Of a stretch of DNA of 62,793 nt, positions 50,797 through 59,747 are shown in pieces. The notes beneath the pieces were generated by a model, which saw nothing but the letters and a program-made list of their open reading frames with translations, was not told the DNA's origin and made no database searches. Origin of the DNA: a bacterium. Its GTDB lineage: Bacteria > Chlamydiota > Chlamydiia > Chlamydiales > SM23-39. Numbering within the stretch: position 1 is the first letter of the stretch; each line of letters begins with the position of its first letter. Made by a program: the position numbers and the translations under genes. The stretch is taken from contig JAJXVT010000005.1 of assembly GCA_021781995.1 (NCBI GenBank), forward strand, positions 1 to 62,793, given 5' to 3'.

Positions 50797-52605
50797 GTGA
50801 CAATCTTTTTCAGTTGTAGCTCTATTTGTAAATCTTATGCTTTACGCCCGCTTTTTAAAGATGTTTGTTTGTCTATTCATGAGGGCGATCAGATTGGTCT
50901 AATTGGGCCTAATGGAGCAGGGAAATCGACTCTATTAAAAATCATTGCGGGGTTGGAAAGGGCCGATAGCGGTGAGGTATGTCCTAAAAAAGGCTTGAAA
51001 ATTGGGTATGTTCCTCAGGTTTCGGAGTTTGATGACTTTTCGGTAAAAGAAACGTTGATTCGAGCTTGCAGTAATTCTTTGGATGAATATGAAAAAGAAT
51101 ATTTGGCATTGGAGTGGCTTGACAAGCTGAAATTTGAAAATGGGGAGATGTCTGCGCAGAAGCTTTCTGGAGGCTGGAAAAAACGGTTGAGGATTGCTGT
51201 CGAATTAATTCAAGAGCCCGATTTACTTCTTTTGGATGAGCCGACGAACCATCTGGATCTCGAGGGGATTTTATGGTTGGAAAAATTTTTACAGCAAGAG
51301 GCTCCGACTTATTTACTGATTAGCCACGATCGTTATTTTTTACAGCACACAACAAATCGCGTTATAGAGATCAATCCGATCTATCCGAAAGGTGTTTTTT
51401 CAATCGTTGGCGAATACGCTGAATTTTTAGAACAAAAAGAGCAGTTTTTGGCGGGACAGGTTGAACAGGAAAGATCGTTGGCGTCCAAGGCGCGCAAAGA
51501 AATCGATTGGCTGCGAAGAGGGCCTAAGGCGCGAACGACCAAGGCGCAGTCGCGCATCGACAATGCTCAAGAAGTGTTATCGGCTTATGCTGAGGTTAAG
51601 GGGCGCAATGTGCAAAAATGCGCTCAGCTCGACTTTCACGGTAGTGAAAGACAGACGCGTAAATTGCTTGTGGCAAAAAATTTGTGGAAAAGGGTTGGTG
51701 AGCGCTCTTTGTTTGAACGGCTCGATTTGACTTTATCTCCGGGGATGCGTTTGGGCTTGGTGGGTCCTAACGGCGCTGGTAAAACGACTCTCTTGCGAAT
51801 GTTAGCCGGAGAAATCTCGCCGGATATGGGAACGCTAAAACCTGCGGACGCTCTACAGGTGGTTTATTTCGATCAACATAGGACTCAGTTGCGAGATGAG
51901 ATTACTTTGCGCGATGCTTTATCTCCTAGGGGCGATTATGTCACTTTTCGCGGCCATCCTGTGCATGTAAATGGGTGGTGCAAACGCTTTTTGTTCTCCC
52001 CTAATTTGCTCGATTTGCCAATCGGGCGTTTATCAGGAGGGGAGCGGGCCCGTATTTCCATTGCGCACTTAATGCTGCAAACCGCAGATCTGCTTTTATT
52101 GGACGAGCCGACAAACGATTTAGATATTCAAACTCTAGAAACTCTCGAGGAAAGTTTGTTGGAATTTCCGGGAGCTCTTGTGTTGATAACGCACGACCGA
52201 TGCATGATGGATCGCGTTTGCAATGGCGTTTTAGCTTTAGGTTCTTCTCCTGAAGGCGCGATGTTCGCTGATTTTACTCAGTGGCAACAAATGCAAGCAA
52301 AACAGATACAAAGTAAAGAAGCCATGCAGCAGCCATCTGCTCCTGTTACAGCCAAAAACAAAACTGGTCTTACTTACCATGAGAAGAAAGAATTGGATGG
52401 GATCGAAGCAAAAATTGAAAAACAAGAAGCTGACATTGTTCAATGGCATAAAATGTTAGAGTCGGCTGAAGTGAGCAATGACCCTCAAAAGCTCACTGAA
52501 ATAGGAACTTCGATTGCTTTAGCGGAAACAAAAATTGAAGAGCTATATTTACGATGGAATGAATTATCTACGAAGCAGTCGGCGGATCGTACGAACGCTC
52601 AGTAA
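50797..52605 (+). CDS. ABC-F family ATPase (Uup-like)
   Basis: A 602-residue soluble protein with two ABC domains. Domain 1 has GPNGAGKST, LSGGWKKRL and LLLLDEPTNHLDL; domain 2 has GPNGAGKTT, LSGGERARI and LLLLDEPTNDLDI. The linker between them carries the helical ABC-F interdomain segment. The C-terminal 90 residues form the coiled-coil domain of Uup (LTYHEKKELDGIEAKIEKQE). ABC-F proteins act on the ribosomal E-site or on branched DNA for Uup. It starts at GTG 50797 without a strong ribosome-binding site. Its 3' end overlaps the convergent protease gene by 42 bp. Confidence 0.93.
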   Translation: MTIFFSCSSICKSYALRPLFKDVCLSIHEGDQIGLIGPNGAGKSTLLKIIAGLERADSGEVCPKKGLKIGYVPQVSEFDDFSVKETLIRACSNSLDEYEKEYLALEWLDKLKFENGEMSAQKLSGGWKKRLRIAVELIQEPDLLLLDEPTNHLDLEGILWLEKFLQQEAPTYLLISHDRYFLQHTTNRVIEINPIYPKGVFSIVGEYAEFLEQKEQFLAGQVEQERSLASKARKEIDWLRRGPKARTTKAQSRIDNAQEVLSAYAEVKGRNVQKCAQLDFHGSERQTRKLLVAKNLWKRVGERSLFERLDLTLSPGMRLGLVGPNGAGKTTLLRMLAGEISPDMGTLKPADALQVVYFDQHRTQLRDEITLRDALSPRGDYVTFRGHPVHVNGWCKRFLFSPNLLDLPIGRLSGGERARISIAHLMLQTADLLLLDEPTNDLDIQTLETLEESLLEFPGALVLITHDRCMMDRVCNGVLALGSSPEGAMFADFTQWQQMQAKQIQSKEAMQQPSAPVTAKNKTGLTYHEKKELDGIEAKIEKQEADIVQWHKMLESAEVSNDPQKLTEIGTSIALAETKIEELYLRWNELSTKQSADRTNAQ

Positions 52606-53361
52606 TGTCAACGGAGCTGAGTTGAGAATGAAAACGGAAACTATTGGATGAACGCCAACTCTCCATAAACGTTGAAAATCACCATGGTGATTCCACAAGG
52701 TGGAAATGGCGTAAATCGATTCTGTTGTGTAACTAGTGACAGCCATGATTATCAACACACGACTGAATTCTGGCCACTTATGACGAGATGCTCGATAGCC
52801 TAGATAGTAAAAAGGAGCAGCTAATACACTAAATCCGGGACCTGCAGATGCTATCAAAGGAAGCACTTCATTGGAGCCAAACGCATTTCCAATGTTGGAA
52901 ACGATTGAATCTTGGTAACTGGTGATACCACCAGCGTAAGGCGTAATGACAATGGATGGATTGGAGTGGCTCAACAGGAGTTTTGCTGCGCAAAAATGAC
53001 CGAATTCATGCCATAGAACAATCGCGTTTAAACCAGAATTAGCCACAAATACAATAGGTGCAGTATAACCCATCGCACGTGTTGGAATAGAAGGTTCCCA
53101 TTGAGGATCTTGACTGGCTGCGTATTCTCGGCCAATTCTTAGACACAGATTTATTGCGGTTTGCGCCGCAAGTCCGATTCCTAAAATCGCAAGACTATCA
53201 TTAGCCGGAAGAAAAGGAGTGCACGCTGCCCCAATCGCGATTGAAGCTCCCAATTCAGTCAATGTGTGTAACGCCACTCGACGCACCCGTTCGAGAGGAA
53301 GGGGCCATATTTGGCACCCGCAGCAAGAGACCGCAGACCTGATTCGCTGTATGTTAATCAT
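52564..53361 (-). CDS. HEFGH-motif membrane metalloprotease-like protein, copy 2
   Basis: A 265-residue paralogue of the protein at 50016-50765, with HEFGH at residues 118-122 (IVLWHEFGHFCAAKLL) and SIVITPYAGGIT in the place of RIILRPFQGGVT. The five-helix layout and the GVHP motif near the C-terminus (WGMGIHP in copy 1, WRVGVHP here) are shared. A standard third zinc ligand motif is again absent. The two copies flank the ABC-F gene. The frame ends 42 bp inside the ABC-F gene on the other strand. Confidence 0.75.
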   Translation of the reverse strand: MINIQRIRSAVSCCGCQIWPLPLERVRRVALHTLTELGASIAIGAACTPFLPANDSLAILGIGLAAQTAINLCLRIGREYAASQDPQWEPSIPTRAMGYTAPIVFVANSGLNAIVLWHEFGHFCAAKLLLSHSNPSIVITPYAGGITSYQDSIVSNIGNAFGSNEVLPLIASAGPGFSVLAAPFYYLGYRASRHKWPEFSRVLIIMAVTSYTTESIYAISTLWNHHGDFQRLWRVGVHPIVSVFILNSAPLTLLSVRTIRRLLRR

Positions 53362-53468
53362 TTCTTAACAAATAGCGATCGGCCTTATTTTTTTAAACTT
53401 TTTTTAAACTATTTTTGCAATTTGTTGATAGTTAATATTTTGAGTATAAATATACGATTTCTGCGTAA

Positions 53469-54026
53469 TTATGCAGATAAGAGGGAGGGGTTGATTTTCC
53501 AAAGATGAGAAGAATGGGTGGCAAAAGACGTGCGAGGCTGAATTGCGATGGCTAAATAAAATCCGTATTCTGGGGGGTGGGCTGAGAGATGTTTCTGTGA
53601 TCGCATTTGTTCTAATTCTGTAGATTTAAGTTTAAAAAAATAAATTTCGTTTACACCCCAGCTATAGAGCCCTTCGATTGTAAAGGGATATTCAGTTCCT
53701 ATCTCTTGAAGGGGGCCGAGATAATTGAATGCTGCTTCGCGAGCGGAGATGACTGGAACATGCACTCCTATGTTTGCTTGTAATAATAACAACGAATCGG
53801 GAGCTAATTTTAAATTGCGATGCAAATAAGGTAATAAAGAATTGGTGAATTCAGGGGGTACCTCCAGATATAGAGCTCCATTGGATTTTTGACGAAGGGT
53901 GCCTTTGGCTCGAAAATGGGAGCTGGAAAGAGCTAGGCTGGTTGGTAATGGGTGTGCTCGAGGTGTTTGAAAACATTCCTTGCACAAGTAGTGGATAGGG
54001 CGGGGTTGTTTTTCTGCAATAGTCAT
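53469..54026 (-). CDS. Hypothetical protein, 185 residues
   Basis: A soluble protein with an N-terminal CKEC pair (YLCKECFQTP), no signal peptide and a beta-rich body. The centre has TIEGLYSWGVNEIYFFKLK and the C-terminus PPEYGFYLAIAIQ, which have the look of a conserved domain, but I cannot name it. It lies between the protease copy and miaB on the minus strand, with 34 bp to miaB. The 107-bp gap on its 3' side (53362-53468 belongs to the protease promoter) is AT-rich. Confidence 0.6.
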   Translation of the reverse strand: MTIAEKQPRPIHYLCKECFQTPRAHPLPTSLALSSSHFRAKGTLRQKSNGALYLEVPPEFTNSLLPYLHRNLKLAPDSLLLLQANIGVHVPVISAREAAFNYLGPLQEIGTEYPFTIEGLYSWGVNEIYFFKLKSTELEQMRSQKHLSAHPPEYGFYLAIAIQPRTSFATHSSHLWKINPSLLSA

Positions 54027-54060
54027 GTGTTGCAGTGATTATATCAGTAATTATATTGTT

Positions 54061-55401
54061 TTACAATTGCAATAATTTGTTGTTAGTTTCGATTGATCCA
54101 ATTAATGTCTGGTGTCCGAAGCTGTGAATATTAACTTTTTGAAAAGTCCCAATTAGAGACTCATCTCCTTGAAAAATGACTTTTTTCCAACAGCGGGTAC
54201 GTCCTTTCAGCATTGCGCCGTCTTTGTTATAACATTCGACCAGCACTTCAAAAGTTTTCCCTAATAAGGAATTTCTTTCTTCGTTTCCGATTTGCGTTTG
54301 AAGATCCATCAAACGTTGCAAGCGGTCTTGTTTGACTTCTTCCGGAATGTCGTCTTTCCAGCGCATGGCGGGGGTTCCTTTGCGTGGGCTGTACGCATAA
54401 ATAAAAGCGACTGAAAAACGTAGGGCTTTCATAATGTCATAAGTTTCTTGAAATTCCTCTTCGGTTTCAGTGGGAAATCCAACGATAATATCAGTGCCTA
54501 GCGAGACGTTGGGTACGATTTCTCGTAGGAGAGCAACTTTTTCTAAATACTGCTCTTTGGTGTAGATGCGGTGCATCTTTTTTAAAATTCGGCTTGAGCC
54601 TGCTTGTATTGGGAAGTGAACAAATTCGCACAGCGAGGGGAGGTCTCGGATGGCTTCCATTAGTTCTCTCGTGATGTCGATTGGATGGGATGTCATGAAG
54701 CGAATGCGTCCCATTTGAGGGATTGCGTCGAGTTTTCGTAGTAAGTCATGGAATAAACAACCCCATTCAGGGCGGTCCTTTCCGTAGCTGTTGACGTTTT
54801 GCCCGAGAAGGGTGATTTCTTTATATCCCTGGTCTATGAGTTTTTTGCATTCTTCAATGATACTTTCTGGCGGGCGCGATACTTCTTGGCCGCGCGTATA
54901 TGGGACGACGCAGTAAGTGCAAAACTTATCGCAGCCGCGGATGATCGATACGTGCGCTTTTAAATTGCTTTCTCTCTTAGCTGCCAGGTAGTCAATATTT
55001 TCTTCGAATTTTTCTTCTGTTCGCAGCACCTGGCGATTTGTGTAAAGAGCCTCGTCCAAGACGCTGCCGAGATCTGTAATATTATTGGTTCCGACTACGA
55101 AATCAAGATGGGGGAATTTGCGAAAAAGAGAGTCTCTTTTTGCCATGGCCATACATCCGGTAACTCCGATGAGGGCGTTTTTCTTGGCGCCGCGTCCCAT
55201 GCGGCCTAGTTTGCCCATGACCTTTCTTTCAGCTAAGTCCCGTATGGAACAAGTATTAAAGATAAGCAGGTCGGCGGAGTCTTCATCTGCTGCAGGTATT
55301 AAATTTCTTTTTTGAAGCTGGCCGGCCATAATGTCGGTATCCAGCTCGTTCATTTGGCATCCATAGGTGCGAATGAAATAAGTTTTGATTTCCCGTGTCA
55401 T
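54061..55401 (-). CDS. miaB: tRNA-2-methylthio-N6-dimethylallyladenosine synthase MiaB
   Basis: This radical-SAM enzyme methylthiolates isopentenyl-adenosine 37 in tRNA. The N-terminal domain has cluster cysteines in YGCQMNELD, NTCSIRD and GCMAM; the radical-SAM motif is CDKFCTYC with VPYTRGQE; a TRAM domain ends the protein. I prefer ATG 55401 (MTREIKTYFIRTYG), the usual N-terminus; the frame also opens at 55437-55440. It is divergent from rplM. Together with MtaB the organism encodes both common methylthiotransferases. Confidence 0.95.
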   Translation of the reverse strand: MTREIKTYFIRTYGCQMNELDTDIMAGQLQKRNLIPAADEDSADLLIFNTCSIRDLAERKVMGKLGRMGRGAKKNALIGVTGCMAMAKRDSLFRKFPHLDFVVGTNNITDLGSVLDEALYTNRQVLRTEEKFEENIDYLAAKRESNLKAHVSIIRGCDKFCTYCVVPYTRGQEVSRPPESIIEECKKLIDQGYKEITLLGQNVNSYGKDRPEWGCLFHDLLRKLDAIPQMGRIRFMTSHPIDITRELMEAIRDLPSLCEFVHFPIQAGSSRILKKMHRIYTKEQYLEKVALLREIVPNVSLGTDIIVGFPTETEEEFQETYDIMKALRFSVAFIYAYSPRKGTPAMRWKDDIPEEVKQDRLQRLMDLQTQIGNEERNSLLGKTFEVLVECYNKDGAMLKGRTRCWKKVIFQGDESLIGTFQKVNIHSFGHQTLIGSIETNNKLLQL

Positions 55402-55463
55402 AAGGGGGGCACTATACCATACCCCAATAATCCCCATCAAGCAGGAAAAAAGGAGAATGTGTA

Positions 55464-55492
55464 TTGAAATAAATCGCCTAATTCATTATGCT
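55464..55492 (+). promoter_or_regulatory. Promoter of rplM-rpsI
   Basis: TTGAAA (55464-55469), a 17-base spacer and TATGCT (55487-55492) make a good housekeeping promoter 35 bp before the rplM start codon. It fits strong constitutive expression of ribosomal protein genes. Confidence 0.6.
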
Positions 55493-55526
55493 AGCTCCTT
55501 TCAAGTTTTTTGATACAGGAATGTCC

Positions 55527-55973
55527 ATGAACCACAAACAGAAGACTTCGCTACTGACGAAACAAGAGGCCGGAAGCTCCCGCAAATGGTACCTCTTCGA
55601 TGCGTCCGGCAAAACGCTCGGCCGCTTTGCTGCTGAAGTCGCCAAAATTTTGCGCGGGAAACATCGTCCAGATTATACTCCTTACGTCGATTGCGGCGAT
55701 GGCGTAGTCATCATCAACGCAGATAAAGTTGCCGTAACGGGAATGAAAGCTGCTCGTAAAATCTATCGTAGCTACACAGGCCATATTGGCGGATTGCGTG
55801 AAGTTCCTTATTCGATCATGATTGCTCGTCATCCGGAGCGCGTTCTCGAGAGAGCTATTCACGGCATGATGCCAAAAACCCGTCTAGGCGGCCAACAGGT
55901 GAAAAAATTGCGCATTTTCGCCGGTGTTGAGCACAATATGCACGCACAAAACCCAACCCCAGTGAATATCTAA
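55527..55973 (+). CDS. rplM: 50S ribosomal protein L13
   Basis: An early-assembly 50S protein. ATG 55527 gives a 148-residue protein with AGGA six bases upstream; longer in-frame starts (55488, 55521) lie in the leader after the promoter. The signature region is present: WYLFDASGKTLGRFAAEVA, DYTPYVDCGDGVVIINADKV and GHIGGLREVP, with AIHGMMPKTRLG near the end. It is followed by rpsI after 12 bp. Confidence 0.96.
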   Translation: MNHKQKTSLLTKQEAGSSRKWYLFDASGKTLGRFAAEVAKILRGKHRPDYTPYVDCGDGVVIINADKVAVTGMKAARKIYRSYTGHIGGLREVPYSIMIARHPERVLERAIHGMMPKTRLGGQQVKKLRIFAGVEHNMHAQNPTPVNI

Positions 55974-55985
55974 AGGAATTACTAC

Positions 55986-56375
55986 ATGGAAGATGAAACG
56001 ATTGGAATTGGCCGCAGAAAAACGGCTGTCTCTTCTGTCCGCATGCGCCGAGGATCAGGTATCATCGACGTAAACGGTCGAGCATTCGAGCAATATTTCC
56101 CGCTTGAATTGCAAAGAGAAGAGATTCTCGCTCCGCTTCGAAAGTTCGACAGCCCAGATAAGTATGACCTGTTGATCCGCGTTAAAGGTGGTGGACTTGA
56201 AGCTCAAGCCATTGCTACACGTCTCGGAGTTTCCCGCGCTCTCGTTACAAATAATGAGGAAATTCGCGGAAGTCTCAAAGAGCTCGGGTATCTGACTCGA
56301 GATCCACGGAAGAAAGAACGTAAAAAATACGGTCGCAAAGGCGCTCGTAAACGCTTCCAGTTCTCTAAACGATAA
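55986..56375 (+). CDS. rpsI: 30S ribosomal protein S9
   Basis: A 129-residue S9 with the typical start [16 protein letters not shown], the central [21 protein letters not shown] and the basic [17 protein letters not shown] tail whose last residues reach the P-site tRNA. AAAGGA precedes its ATG by about eight bases. A strong terminator follows. Confidence 0.97.
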   Translation: MEDETIGIGRRKTAVSSVRMRRGSGIIDVNGRAFEQYFPLELQREEILAPLRKFDSPDKYDLLIRVKGGGLEAQAIATRLGVSRALVTNNEEIRGSLKELGYLTRDPRKKERKKYGRKGARKRFQFSKR

Positions 56376-56382
56376 TTTTATT

Positions 56383-56416
56383 ACAGACCTTCGTCAGTCG
56401 CGGGGGTCTGTTTTTT
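56383..56416 (+). terminator. Rho-independent terminator of rplM-rpsI
   Basis: ACAGACC (56383-56389) pairs with GGTCTGT (56405-56411), and a run of six Ts follows. It lies eight bases after the rpsI stop. Confidence 0.85.
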
Positions 56417-56456
56417 CTATTTTATAATAAAAATCTTTTTGTTATTTCCTGGATTT

Positions 56457-56945
56457 ATGAGTCCAGAAGGCAAACCGGTTTCCGAATCGGCAATCATAGA
56501 TCAAGTTATTGAAGTGTTTCCCAACGACCTAAATACTCATGGAACCCTTTTTGGGGGTAGAGTTATGGAAATTATCGATACGCTGGCTTCTATTGTTGCT
56601 AAGCGGCACTCAGGCTGCGTGTGTGTGACATTGGGGATTGATTCAGTTCGTTTTCTCAATCCTGCTCGGCGCGGTGATATTCTTGTGTGTATGGCGTCGG
56701 TCAACAAAACTTGGCATACATCAATGGAAGTTGGAGTCAAGGTGGTAGCAGAAGACTTTCGTTCGTTGGAGAGAAAGGATATTTTATCTGCTTATTTTAC
56801 TTTTGTTGCAGTGGATGATAACCATACTCCGGTGCAAATTATATCGGTAATACCGGAGACTCCTTCTGAAGTACGTCGTTTTGAAGAGGCGGATCGTCGA
56901 CGCAAACATCGCTTGGCTGAAAGAGACCGACGCCATAAAGACTAA
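56457..56945 (+). CDS. Hotdog-fold acyl-CoA thioesterase
   Basis: A 162-residue YciA/BACH-type thioesterase that hydrolyses acyl-CoA. The family motif reads VFPNDLNTHGTLFGGRVMEIID, with catalytic Asn and Asp, then VTLGIDSVRFLNPARRGDI and ISAYFTFVAVD-like strand (DILSAYFTFVAVD). The C-terminal tail is strongly basic (RRRKHRLAERDRRHKD). I start at ATG 56457; the in-frame TTG 56439 is less likely. It converges on the M32 carboxypeptidase. Confidence 0.9.
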   Translation: MSPEGKPVSESAIIDQVIEVFPNDLNTHGTLFGGRVMEIIDTLASIVAKRHSGCVCVTLGIDSVRFLNPARRGDILVCMASVNKTWHTSMEVGVKVVAEDFRSLERKDILSAYFTFVAVDDNHTPVQIISVIPETPSEVRRFEEADRRRKHRLAERDRRHKD

Positions 56946-56972
56946 TGCGTTAGTTTATTGTTTGACAACCCC
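56945..56972 (-). repeat. Solo end of the dispersed inverted-repeat element
   Basis: The segment TTAGTTTATTGTTTGACAAC (within 56950-56970) matches the right arm of the element at 44578-44747 over 28 bp with one change. It begins at the stop codon of the thioesterase gene and lies ten bases past the stop of the convergent carboxypeptidase gene. Confidence 0.6.
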
Positions 56973-56981
56973 TTAGCTCGA

Positions 56982-58511
56982 TTACTCGAATCGATAAATT
57001 TCTGCGTATTTTTCTTTCAGGTAACGGCAATAGGGTTGATGAGAGAGAGGCTTTCCTGAAACTCTTTTTACCAGTTCGTCCATTGTATAACGGCGCCCGT
57101 GTTGGTGGATATGTATTTTCAACCATTCGCGGATAAATGCTAGATCTCCATGAGCGAGCCGTGTGGCCCAATCTGGATGTTTTTTTTCAAAGGCTTGAAA
57201 AAATTGCGCAGCGAGTAGGTTGCCTAAGGCGTAAGTGGGAAAATAACCGAAATCTCCGAGCGACCAGTGGATATCTTGTAAACATCCCTGGGCATGGTTT
57301 GGCGGAGTGAGGCCAAACAGCTCTTTAAATTTTGCATTCCAAGCTTCTGGCAGATCTAGCACAGAAAGTTTTCCAGCGATCAATTCTTTTTCTATGGAAA
57401 AGCGTAAAATCACATGTAGGCAGTAGGTCACTTCATCAGCTTCTACACGAATAAAAGAGGGCGTAACTGTATTAATAGCGCGGTAAAAACGCTCTAAGGG
57501 AACTTTTTGCAATAAATTGGGGACTTTTTTTTGCAGAGCCGGGTACATGTGTTTCCAAAAAGGAAAACTGCGGCCAATGAGAGTTTCCCACCAGCGAGAT
57601 TGGCTTTCGTGAACGCTGAGTGACACGCTTTCGCTCAATGGGGTTCCCCAGGTCTCCGTAGGTAGACCCATTTCGTACATTGAATGACCGGCTTCGTGCA
57701 GCACGGAGAAAATATTGCTCATGAAGTGAGTGGGGATAATACGGGAAGTAATTCGACTATCTTTCGGATGTAATGCCATAGAAAATGGATGTGAGGATAG
57801 ATCGAGTCGGGTATAGCCGGGGTCGACCGGCATTTTATTGGCAAATAGGTGGCCGATCTCTTGTTGTAAGAGAGGATCTACTTTGCGGTGTAAAAAACGA
57901 TTGTCAATCTTACGGCTTTCGGTAATTTTTTCGCGCAATTGCGTAAGTTCTTTTTGAAGCGGTTCAAAAAGATGGGCCACTCGCGTGGACGTGGCGCATG
58001 GTTCGTATGCTTCTAAAAGCGCGTCGTAGGGGTGGTCGGAGTAACCGTACATCTCAGCTTTTTTGCGATTTAGATCGATGATCTTTTCTAAAAATGGGGC
58101 GAAAAGCTTGAAATTGTTTTGCTGCTTAGCGATCGCCCAAATTTGGCTGGCTTCCGAGGTTACTTGGGCAAAATTTTTTACAAATTGGGAGGGGAGCTTC
58201 GCGGCTCGGTCGTAGTCTTTGAGCCATTCGCGGACGATGACTTTTTGGGGAAGCGATAGTCCCTTGGCTTTTATTGCGCCTGTTTTAAAACTGATTAGTT
58301 TGGTTAACAATGCTTTAAATCCTCTAGAGCGCTTTTCTTCATGAATCAGTTCAGAAAGTAAGGAAATTTGTTCGCTGCGAGGGCCAATGGCACCACTTGG
58401 CATGAAAGTTTCTTGATCCCAGTGCAAAAGTTGCAAGATCGAATTATAAATTTGGATGGATTTGGACTTTTCTAGGAGCTGTTGGTAGTGTGAGTTTTTT
58501 TTTAATGCCAT
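56982..58511 (-). CDS. M32-family metallocarboxypeptidase (Taq type)
   Basis: A 509-residue zinc carboxypeptidase that trims C-terminal residues from peptides. The zinc motif HEAGH (with upstream SVL and downstream SMYEMGLP), the substrate motif SSHPFS, the DSRITSR motif and the SVHESQSRWWE motif, which supplies the third zinc ligand glutamate, are all present. Length is normal for M32. It has no signal peptide, so it acts in the cytoplasm. It is followed on its 5' side, after 13 bp, by the LptF/G gene. Confidence 0.94.
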   Translation of the reverse strand: MALKKNSHYQQLLEKSKSIQIYNSILQLLHWDQETFMPSGAIGPRSEQISLLSELIHEEKRSRGFKALLTKLISFKTGAIKAKGLSLPQKVIVREWLKDYDRAAKLPSQFVKNFAQVTSEASQIWAIAKQQNNFKLFAPFLEKIIDLNRKKAEMYGYSDHPYDALLEAYEPCATSTRVAHLFEPLQKELTQLREKITESRKIDNRFLHRKVDPLLQQEIGHLFANKMPVDPGYTRLDLSSHPFSMALHPKDSRITSRIIPTHFMSNIFSVLHEAGHSMYEMGLPTETWGTPLSESVSLSVHESQSRWWETLIGRSFPFWKHMYPALQKKVPNLLQKVPLERFYRAINTVTPSFIRVEADEVTYCLHVILRFSIEKELIAGKLSVLDLPEAWNAKFKELFGLTPPNHAQGCLQDIHWSLGDFGYFPTYALGNLLAAQFFQAFEKKHPDWATRLAHGDLAFIREWLKIHIHQHGRRYTMDELVKRVSGKPLSHQPYCRYLKEKYAEIYRFE

Positions 58512-58524
58512 GAGTTGGGATATA

Positions 58525-59586
58525 TCAGAAAAGGCGATTTTCAGCGCGTCGGAATTTTTGAATGGCGTAAAATGATAGCAGAATTAAAGGGGTCCACATT
58601 GCTGCCCATGGCGCAATCACTTGATTTTCACCAAGGATCAGCAGGCTATCGAAAAGAATTTTCAAGGACAAAAAGGAAAACAGGCTAAGGGCCGAGATGA
58701 GGAAAACGGGTTGTTTTCGAGAAAAACGGGTTGCGATCGGTGCTATGAGGAGTAAAAGTAGCGGGGCGAGCCATGGAATGGCTAATTTGTAGTGCAGATG
58801 CGTGCGGACGCTTGCTATATCGGATGAAGCGTATAGCGCTTCACGAAAAAGGGTGGAAAGAGGACGGCTTTCAAAAGGAACAAAAGTTTTTGGGGCGGTT
58901 TCTTCTGATAAGGGAATTTCCGGAAACGGACGGGAATCAAAACTTTGTGTTTTTGTAAAATGAGGCTTTCTTTCTAAATGATCGGCAAAACTAGCATGCG
59001 GCACGCTTTGGCCGATGTTTAGAGTTTTCATATGCCAAATGTCTTTGGGGGATCGAATCCAAAACACATCGAATAGCTCATGAGTCGTTGATTCATATTT
59101 TTGGTAGATAAGTTCCGAACCGTCTTCTAAGGCAAGTGCCTGGCATTTATTTCGGCGTACTTTCTTTTTGTGTTTTGAATGAGCGCTTTTAAAGGTTTGG
59201 GCAGCGAGTGTGGCATCGGGTGAGAACCATTGGCTATTGGCGTAACATAGTGCAGACAGCGTTAGGGCAAAGGCTAAAAATGGAAGTAAGATTTTGCGTT
59301 TGGATAAACCTGCCATTTGCAGGGCAACGAGTTCTAGGTTGTGATTGAGATCAAAAAGTAATTTCAAAATTGCAAGTAAAAAAGTTAATGGTAAAAATAG
59401 ATCGAGATGCATGGCAAATTGTTGCATGTAATATAACATGAGATTGAGAGTTTGCATTCCTTTATGAAAAAAGCGAATGCCATTAATAGATAGATCAACG
59501 AGCACATAAATCGTAAATATAGAAAGAAGTAGAAAGCAAAAAATAGAAATTAATCTTTTGAGTAAGTATTTCTGCCAAATTTTCAT
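58525..59586 (-). CDS. LptF/LptG-family permease
   Basis: A 353-residue inner-membrane component of the lipopolysaccharide transporter. The N-terminus MKIWQKYLLKRLISIFCFLLL is typical, with three membrane segments before a periplasmic beta domain of about 140 residues and three after it. Whether it is LptF or LptG cannot be decided from one protein. It is transcribed ahead of the M32 gene. The 160-bp gap 59587-59747 before the toxin gene is divergent and would carry both promoters. Confidence 0.88.
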   Translation of the reverse strand: MKIWQKYLLKRLISIFCFLLLSIFTIYVLVDLSINGIRFFHKGMQTLNLMLYYMQQFAMHLDLFLPLTFLLAILKLLFDLNHNLELVALQMAGLSKRKILLPFLAFALTLSALCYANSQWFSPDATLAAQTFKSAHSKHKKKVRRNKCQALALEDGSELIYQKYESTTHELFDVFWIRSPKDIWHMKTLNIGQSVPHASFADHLERKPHFTKTQSFDSRPFPEIPLSEETAPKTFVPFESRPLSTLFREALYASSDIASVRTHLHYKLAIPWLAPLLLLLIAPIATRFSRKQPVFLISALSLFSFLSLKILFDSLLILGENQVIAPWAAMWTPLILLSFYAIQKFRRAENRLF

Positions 59587-59747
59587 TGGGTCGATGCTCG
59601 AGAAGGTTCTGCATGAAAATTCTACCTTGTTGTCGCGATTGACTCAACCATTGCTTTAGAAACTGTGCCAAAAAATCGTTTTTAAGCCCTTTAACATGAG
59701 CGCTCGAGTTTTGCAATTGCCTCTAGAAATCGAGGGCGTCTCCTCTA

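Noticed and set aside
52444..52605. C-terminal coiled coil of the ABC-F protein as a separate gene
   Set aside because: It is continuous with the ATPase frame and matches the Uup-type C-terminal domain.
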